Shown: positions 58,005 to 64,000 of the stretch, in pieces
Position numbering within the stretch: the first letter of the stretch is position 1
Layout: each line of letters opens with the position of its first letter
Assembly: GCA_019059635.1 (NCBI GenBank)
Contig: JAGVRJ010000005.1
Coordinates: 1,178,001-1,242,000 of the forward strand
DNA: 64,000 nucleotides
Origin: Proales similis
Taxonomy: Eukaryota; Rotifera; Eurotatoria; Ploima; Proalidae
Direction of reading: 5' to 3'
Translations under genes and position numbers: made by a program
Notes under the pieces: model-generated
What the model was told of the DNA's origin: nothing
Seen by the model: only the letters and a program-made list of their open reading frames with translations
The model's database searches: none

Positions 58005-58994
58005 TCAGATAAGAACCTTTGGAATCGTTGGAGTGTCGTAAAGGGCATCAGATTCTTTTAGCCAGTCAGGCCACAGCTCCATAAGCTCTTCGTTTGTTAT
58101 TCGTCTCTCCGGCCTGATGTCAAGCAGTTTTTGCATTCGCTCGTCCTTTGGATCTTGAGGCCTTACTACAAACTGAGCCTTCTTTCTCATGACCGCATCT
58201 TGCCGCGGATCAGAAACATAATAGATGGCCAGAGACTGCCTTCCCATGCCCTCTGGGCATTTTACATATTCAGGCAGGCCATGCCAGGACTCTTCCGATG
58301 TTCGAAATAGAACGGCACGATTGAAAATCGGCCTAACAGCGACTTCGCACTGTTCCATACCGTTGCTCCACAACTCCAACATTCCTCTCCATTCGTCTTT
58401 CCACTCTCTATTTAGGAAGAAAATTATGTTTAGCCGGCGCTCTTTTTTCGAAATCGGATGAACTGAATAGTCAAGGTGCATATTCAGCTTGCCTCCCGGC
58501 GGATGAAAGTGAACACCAGCGCCGTGAAAAAAGGGATCGAGCTCGAGATTCTCAATTTTGGTGATTTTCTTCATAAACTCGATAAACTCCGGCTTGCAGA
58601 CCATCCAGAAATATTTGCTTATCAGGGGATTCATTTCTTTCACATTGTCCAAGGCGAACTTTTTTTCTATCGGGTTGTGATAGTGCCACCATTTAGCCTC
58701 GTCTAGTTTCGGAAAATTGCTCTCCAGCTTGATCGCTTCGTCCGTATTCAGGAAATTTTCAATCACGATGTGAGGAAAAGGCTGCGCGCTGTGAAACTTA
58801 TTGCTTAGCTCTTCAAGGTTATTTGTCCAATCTCCGAAGTAGCTCGGCTCAAACTGGACCTGATCCAAATCACTTTGCAGTATTTTTTCCATCTTGGACT
58901 TTTTAAATCTCAAAATAAAAGAGTTAAACTTATAGATAGGCGAAGAAAGAGGAGATGAGAAGGCAAGCTTGTTCTCACTTGAGCGTGTAAACAT
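58005..58994 (-). CDS. 2-oxoglutarate/Fe(II)-dependent oxygenase-like protein
   Basis: This is a single-exon gene of 329 aa. The double-stranded beta-helix metal site is visible: HLDYSVHP supplies the HxD pair, SWHGLPEYVKCPEGMGRQSL supplies the distal His and the Arg that binds 2-oxoglutarate, and SLAIYYV follows. GAGVHFHPPGGKLNMHLDY, ERRLNIIFFLNREW and GMLELWS form a pattern I remember from bacterial and viral relatives of the prolyl-hydroxylase superfamily (GG.L..H.D...HP...RR.N.L.YLN..W....G..LELW). The substrate is unknown. ATG 58994 gives an N-terminus rich in Ser, Phe and Lys/Arg. A second ATG at 58892 (MEKILQSDL) starts nearer to the conserved domain and may be used. The lack of introns and the flanking repeat suggest transfer or duplication, which is inferred only. 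Confidence 0.75.
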   Translation of the reverse strand: MFTRSSENKLAFSSPLSSPIYKFNSFILRFKKSKMEKILQSDLDQVQFEPSYFGDWTNNLEELSNKFHSAQPFPHIVIENFLNTDEAIKLESNFPKLDEAKWWHYHNPIEKKFALDNVKEMNPLISKYFWMVCKPEFIEFMKKITKIENLELDPFFHGAGVHFHPPGGKLNMHLDYSVHPISKKERRLNIIFFLNREWKDEWRGMLELWSNGMEQCEVAVRPIFNRAVLFRTSEESWHGLPEYVKCPEGMGRQSLAIYYVSDPRQDAVMRKKAQFVVRPQDPKDERMQKLLDIRPERRITNEELMELWPDWLKESDALYDTPTIPKVLI

Positions 58995-59830
58995 GCTCGA
59001 ATTTATGCTTGGTTTGAGTCACTCAAGCGTAGATAGAATGATGTCGCTCTGGCTTATTTGAACAAATGCCAAGACTTTTGTTGGTATCTTAATGGTGTGA
59101 TCTTTTCGAAGTAAATTTCTTCTCACTTGAGGGTTAACACCGAAACCCCTTTTTCTTTCATGGAGTTTGCTGATTTTTCCTTTTAACAATCACGATAATT
59201 TTTGCGAAAGAAAGTGAAAGTTTTCTGACAAGGAAAGCGCATCAAATTGGTTAAAAATGATGCAATTTGGATGACTTTCAAAAATTGGCAATTAGAAACA
59301 TGACTCAAATAAAGAGCTGGGATCAATTTCAAAAAATCCAGACAGTCACTTAAAAAAACGATCACGAGGCCTCGATTTAAGCCTCTTGCATGCATGAGCT
59401 ATTTGGATTAAAAAACAAAATCTCAAGGAAGCAGCCATTTCTTTATGATTGTGCAAAAAAAAATCTCGCCAGGAGTATGATTTCTCTGAAAAATTTATAT
59501 CCCTAGTTTTCGCTATAATTTCAGACGCTAGTTTGAACCCTAAAAAAAATCAATAATGGAATGCGAGCTAGCAAGGTCGTAAACTGCCGTGCGACGTTAC
59601 TAAAAAACTGTTACTAAGTTACTAATAAAACTCTTGAATATATGTATTCGCATATGCTATTATATGTTTTAGGCAGCAACTTTCCGCATTCTAAAAAAGG
59701 GTGAACTTTGTGAAAAAAAGCATTTTTAGGAATTTGGGCTTTTACGGCACTATTTATTTATAATTATTATTTAGGTGGATCAATTCAAGTAAAAAAAAAT
59801 CAATAGATTTATTTGGGGAAATTTAAATCG
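58995..59830. other. Intergenic with a possible decayed gene copy
   Basis: This is AT-rich DNA with no intact gene, lying 5' of the oxygenase gene. It contains copy B of the direct repeat (59419-59540). The sequence beyond copy B (ggaat...gtcgtaaa..gc near 59558-59588) weakly recalls the oxygenase 3' coding end near 58020-58050. That would fit a lost tandem copy, but the likeness is short and could be chance. Confidence 0.4.
59419..59540. repeat. Diverged direct repeat, copy B (5' side of the oxygenase gene)
   Basis: This is the same orientation as copy A, about 1.58 kb away. It shares the 18 bp identical core and then about 70-75 percent of positions by eye. The minus-strand poly(A) hexamer of copy A is altered here (plus tttata). 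Confidence 0.8.
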
Positions 59831-62288
59831 TTACTGGACTGTACGTATTTTTGGTGTCGGACGGAATATTATGTGAATGATAAAACTAAAAGATTTTGGC
59901 AAATTTAGACAGCTGGGTTGGATTTCAGGCAGTGGCACTTTGAAATCAACATGATGCTCGGCTGATTGGTCATGATCGCTGTTCAGTTCAAGCAACTGTC
60001 TCAGAAATAAATCTCCAAACTAGAATTAAAAAAGTGAAGCATTACAGTGAGCAGTCGACTTTTAAAGAGGAATATGAAATTACCAAAAAAGTAGATGAGA
60101 ATGGCGATGGCAATCATAAACAAAATGAGCAAAAAGAAGACGAAACAGCATCGTTGGAGGTTTCGCTCTTTACGCGGTGGCAGCTTGGTCGGAATGCTAT
60201 CGGGCAGCTTTATTTTCACCTGCAGATTTTTCTTCTTCTTTGGCTTTTCCACAACCAGCATGGCCTGGTCGTCCATTTCGTTCTGGTCGATGCCATTCAC
60301 CTGCTCGATCACTTCGATTTCATCATTTATGTCAAAGCCTCTGCTCATCATTATTCCATTCGTTGGCCCTTTTCTGTTTATTGCTTGGATTTTAATTTTT
60401 TCATTTTAAGCCATATTCGTCCTAAAACTTACGCAGATTCGTGATCTGTAGGCCCCGTGTAGAATTTTAGTCCGTCACATGCGATTTCATCTTCGCCTGC
60501 GGGCATGTTCTCAATCAAAATGGGAGCATCCAAATCATCCGCTTGATTTTGGTTAAATCTAGACCGCCAACTAGTTGAGGGTGCATCTGTTCTGTTGTCG
60601 GGCTTATAAGATCCATTCAATTTGTTGAATGCAGAGCCGTGAGAGAAATCCTGTTCCTCTCGGTTGGCGCTCAGGTCAAATCTGCGCAGCTTTCGAGCGC
60701 TTCCGCTTTGCTTGACTTTATCAAACGGATTAACATGCTCGTGATAAAACTGATCGACAATAGTTGGTGGCTCCGGAAGCGAGAGCGTGCCCTCGTTCTG
60801 CTCTTCTTCACCTGGCGTTCGGTATAGAGCGTTTCCATTCGACGGCTTGCTCACGTTCATGTTCGTTTCACTTGCACTTCGATTTCGATACGACGCTGAT
60901 ATCGGCGTTTGATTAGCCAGTTCAGTTTTGTCCGCTTTCGGCTTCGAATTGGCCGTGAACAAAAGTGCTCTCAGCCTTTCCTGTCTCGAATGAAATGAAC
61001 CATAAGAGTTCTTGTAGCTTGACTCGTCGCTAATTTTCTCGACCAGACGTTTTGGAAGCGAATTGATCAATTCATTCACTCTTTTCTCCTCTTCATCGTC
61101 GTCAATAGTCTCTTGGTTCATCATATTCTTTTGGTTCGAAGGCTTTTCATTTTTGTTCTCGTTCGCGTTTGATGGGCTCAGGTTAACCACGATCATTCGC
61201 GATTTCTGCAGACGCTCTCTAATCGAGCTTTTCCTAGAATCTACTTGCAGCGATTCTAATATTTCAAGGCCGAGAATTAATATTTTAATCAGAAACGATT
61301 TCGTGAAATTGCCTTGCCTATGGGTCGATTATACTTTTCGCCGTACTCTAACACTCGGTTGAGTTTCTCAAGGCCGCTTATGACTTCTTCCTCGTCGACA
61401 GAGAACTCATTGTTATTTAGCTTTGTGCGTCTGCGATCCGACAGCTCCATTGACATTGAATGGCCTTGATTGAACAGACAAGAAAATAAGGCGTTAATTT
61501 AAAATGAGCCTAGAAGGGGAGCAAGAGACATTTCAAATACTTTCTTGGCTTCTCTCCATTCTGGTCGAGTTTCTTTCGTTCGAAGACAAGTTCTTGCTAT
61601 CATAGTCAATTACTTTTATTGGCGGCTGCTGATAGATTTCTGACTGCAATTTTCTCGCCTCTAACGACTCTTGACGATAAAATTCGCCCGATCTGGCGTT
61701 TGACTTTATCGACGAGTTGGACACTTTTTTCAGCGCCTTCTTCTCTTCTTCTTCTAATTTTTTGGCGCGCTCGTTCGCTTCCTTGATCTTGTTTATCACA
61801 TTGTTGGACGAGTTGACGTGGCTTATTTGAATTCGCGTTATGCCAGACGGCGATGGCTCAACACTGAACGAACGATTGCCACCAGTTGAACGTATGCTGC
61901 TATTTTTAGATTCATCCGGTCCAAGAGCAGGCACAGTCAATAGGTTCGAAACCTCTCTTTCCGGCTGCGTCTTGATTGGAATGAGCAGAGATACACCTTC
62001 AGTGGCATTCGGTTTAAAAACGAGCTCATCGACACCGCCGCCGCTGCCGGCATTTCTGATAACGCCGCTGGTCTTGTTGGCGTTCGATTTTGTGTCATCA
62101 TTATTTCGATCTAAGTGTGAACGTGACTCTCTGACTGGTCCGTCAGACGAATTGATTTGCGGCTCGCTGACGTCAACTTGCCCGAACATAAACTCAGAGA
62201 GTGGCAAGTATGCATGCGACGACTGCGGCTGATGCTCGTCCTCTGAGACTGCTGCTACCCGATTAACGTCATTAATTATCGTGGTCAT
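59831..62288 (-). CDS. Unrecognised single-pass membrane protein with a long charged N-terminal region
   Basis: I do not recognise the family. The model has five exons: 62288-61541, 61464-61318, 61243-60433, 60373-60084 and 60012-59831, giving 725 aa. The first 630 residues are hydrophilic and Ser/Asn-rich. They include a Glu/Lys helix (IKEANERAKKLEEEEKKALK), an acidic conserved-looking block (DEEEVISGLEKLNRVLEYGE), a basic stretch (RKSSIRERLQKSR) and acidic KPKKKKNLQVKIK near the membrane. One TM segment (CCFVFFLLILFMIAIAILIYFF) lies near residue 640, with no signal peptide, so the long part should be cytosolic. Intron 2 appears to use a GC donor (ATAG|GCAAGG). The last exon depends on a chosen acceptor (ggag at 60013-60016). 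Without that splice the frame ends at 60001 with a short hydrophobic tail. Confidence 0.6.
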
Positions 62289-64000
62289 TCTTACTCCGAA
62301 TCGATAATTTCTTCTCGATCAACTCAAACGAAAAGAGAACTCGTTAAAAAGCTGCTGTGCTGCTCAATTCAAAGCCGATCCAGGCCGAATTTCATAAAAA
62401 AAGCTGGTCGCTAAAATTTATTTGGCTTGGACTAAATGCGATCACCATCGCATGTTTCGTTCATAAATACAACAATAGCTGTTGTAAGCCACTCAATGCT
62501 TATTCATTCGAGCTTGTCTTCAGTGTGCATTTTGCCGTATTGTCTGAATTTTCATTTCATCAATTTCCGCTCGGTCTTGTCTCTAAAGTTCGTTGGATCA
62601 GCATTTGCTCTTTAGGGACACCCTTCACCGAACACAAGGAAACGTCGACAGCCGTGGCAGATCCGTCTGATGAAAATAGTTTTTTATTCCTCCCAACATT
62701 TCATAAGGTTCTTTGTGCTAACAGAAATAGGCAAAAAGACACGACATAGAGCAAAGCGAATGGAGAGAGAGAGAGAGAGAGAGAGAAAACAGAAGCACTC
62801 ACCCACATAGACAGAGCAGGCTAACGAAAAAGAGAAATGAATAGACAGAAGCCCTTCAGTTGGCGTACTTAAGGGGTTTTCTTAATTTTTGCTCATTCTC
62901 TTGGAGCATTTCCCTCTGGCAATTAGATTCTAATTCAAAAAAATTTTTACTGATCATTTAGACGCTGATAACCTATTATGATTATTTTCTAGCGGAGGAC
63001 GATGATTTCGTGTGTGTGTGTGTTGTCTATATTTAAAGAGAAAAACACGAACATGAGCGAAAAAGCATTTTATTAAGCGGCATAAGAACGAGCGATTCAG
63101 TGTGAGAGAGAGAGAGAGAGGAAGCAAAAGAGAGATTCATTTAAATGAAATTCTATTCCGTTTGTTAGCTTGCTTCTAATCGATGCAATATTCACAAATG
63201 AATGAAGGTTTCGTTATAATTGGCATCTGCACAAGTGAGGCGAAATGGACAAAACGCGAAACCGCGCTCTCGCGCAAAGACGAATGCCAGATATCGATAA
63301 TGGATAAACATGCAAATTTTTACGCTTAAAAGCAAATTTAGGCCAGCGAGTGACATGAGATCGATGAAAGATCGCAGCGTTTATCGGTTAATTTGCTCAC
63401 TAAATGCTCTTTCATTGAGCTGGTTCTTTTGCTTATCTAGCCGCATCAGCAGCAGCAGCAGCAGCGACGGCACCAGCTTGTCTCGTTTGTGGCATAAATA
63501 ATCGGAGGACGGAGAAAAATATTTTAAATAATTATCTAAACATTGACAAAGCTCTTATGTGGGCTTGGAAACAATTGCCTTTAAACGCTTTTAGATCGAA
63601 TAAGGAAGTGACAGAAGAGAGTAAGACAGATAGAGACCCAGGGTTTAAGTGCTACGAGTAAAAATAAAAGAGCGTTCTGGCCAAGTCGAATAGCTGCGTA
63701 GCTGCTTTTTGGGACAGTAGCCTGGGGGGCTTGTCTAGTCTTTTTGACGTGTGAGAGTTGATCAAGACATCATGCTTGATTAAAATTCATTCAACTGAAA
63801 CAGAAGCAACTTGTTCGTTCGGCTTATTTAAGTAATGAGTTGAAAAACAGTTTGACGGCATTAGGCACGCCCACCCGCGATGATCAACAAAATCGATTCG
63901 CTTTTTTATTCTCTTAAAAGCCTCTGCTTCTCTTATTTAACATGAATGCAGTTATTTAATGCATGTGTTAGCGGACCTTTTTCGTTTTATTTTGTTTTCG
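62289..64000. other. Terminal 1.7 kb without a supported gene
   Basis: This is the 5' flank of the membrane-protein gene and unknown DNA beyond. It contains (GA)n at 62763-62786 and near 63103-63120, a short gtgtgtgt run (63011-63021) and a cagcag run at 63447-63463. Open frames here start at non-ATG codons or run through repeats. Exons of a gene lying beyond the right edge cannot be excluded. Confidence 0.5.
62763..62786. repeat. (GA)n microsatellite
   Basis: A perfect GA run of about 24 bp lies 475 bp upstream of the membrane-protein start. Confidence 0.9.

Noticed and set aside
59183-59395. Minus-strand 70-codon frame upstream of the oxygenase gene
   Set aside because: Hydrophobic, AT-rich translation with no start context and no similarity to the oxygenase; considered as a decayed copy but not supported.
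62357-62749. Plus-strand 130-codon frame near the right end
   Set aside because: Starts at GTG, no splice partners and no recognisable motif; composition like intergenic DNA.
1-64000. Transposons, CRISPR arrays, prokaryotic operons
   Set aside because: No transposase or reverse-transcriptase motifs, terminal inverted repeats or regularly spaced repeats were seen; only microsatellites and one diverged direct repeat.

Overview
The window is nuclear DNA from a small-genome bilaterian animal. Genes carry spliceosomal GT-AG introns that are very short, mostly 55-75 bp. An innexin gene indicates a protostome-type invertebrate. Apolipophorin, an E-protein, GRIP, Sec10 and FSIP1 orthologues are all animal genes. 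The phylum cannot be fixed by reading alone; a compact-genome spiralian or ecdysozoan would fit. I saw no prokaryotic operons, recognisable transposon, tRNA, rRNA or CRISPR. Exon models were built by hand from frame continuity, splice-site phase and remembered family alignments. Each complete model adds up to a whole number of codons, but none has been tested against transcripts.

Layout. 1-16 kb: the 5' part of DHTKD1 (-), an ARH3-like gene that has lost its metal ligands (-), SLC4A1AP/kanadaptin (+), an Ikaros/hunchback-type zinc-finger gene (-), a 4 kb gene-free low-complexity tract, DTL/CDT2 (-) and an innexin (-). 16.5-35.4 kb: an apolipophorin precursor of about 2,960 aa in 6 exons (-), then a 17-exon GRIP gene with seven PDZ domains (-), including one 3 kb intron. 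35.4-41 kb: a gene-poor tract. 41-46.4 kb: EXOC5/Sec10 (+) followed at 310 bp by an FSIP1 orthologue (+). 47-62 kb, all (-): an E-protein (daughterless/TCF family), an intronless type II membrane glycosyltransferase-like gene, glutaminyl cyclase, a full-length ABCC transporter, an intronless 2-oxoglutarate/Fe(II) oxygenase-like gene flanked by a diverged direct repeat, and an unrecognised single-pass membrane protein. 62.3-64 kb holds no gene I can support.

The genes are a mixed housekeeping and developmental set, not a pathway cluster. I found no convincing new multi-gene system. The observations most worth following are the ARH3-like pseudoenzyme, the repeat-flanked oxygenase that may mark a decayed tandem copy, the patchily distributed glycosyltransferase, the GRIP N-terminus resembling the palmitoylated GRIP1b isoform, the unidentified membrane protein, and A-rich 3' splice sites in ultra-short introns.
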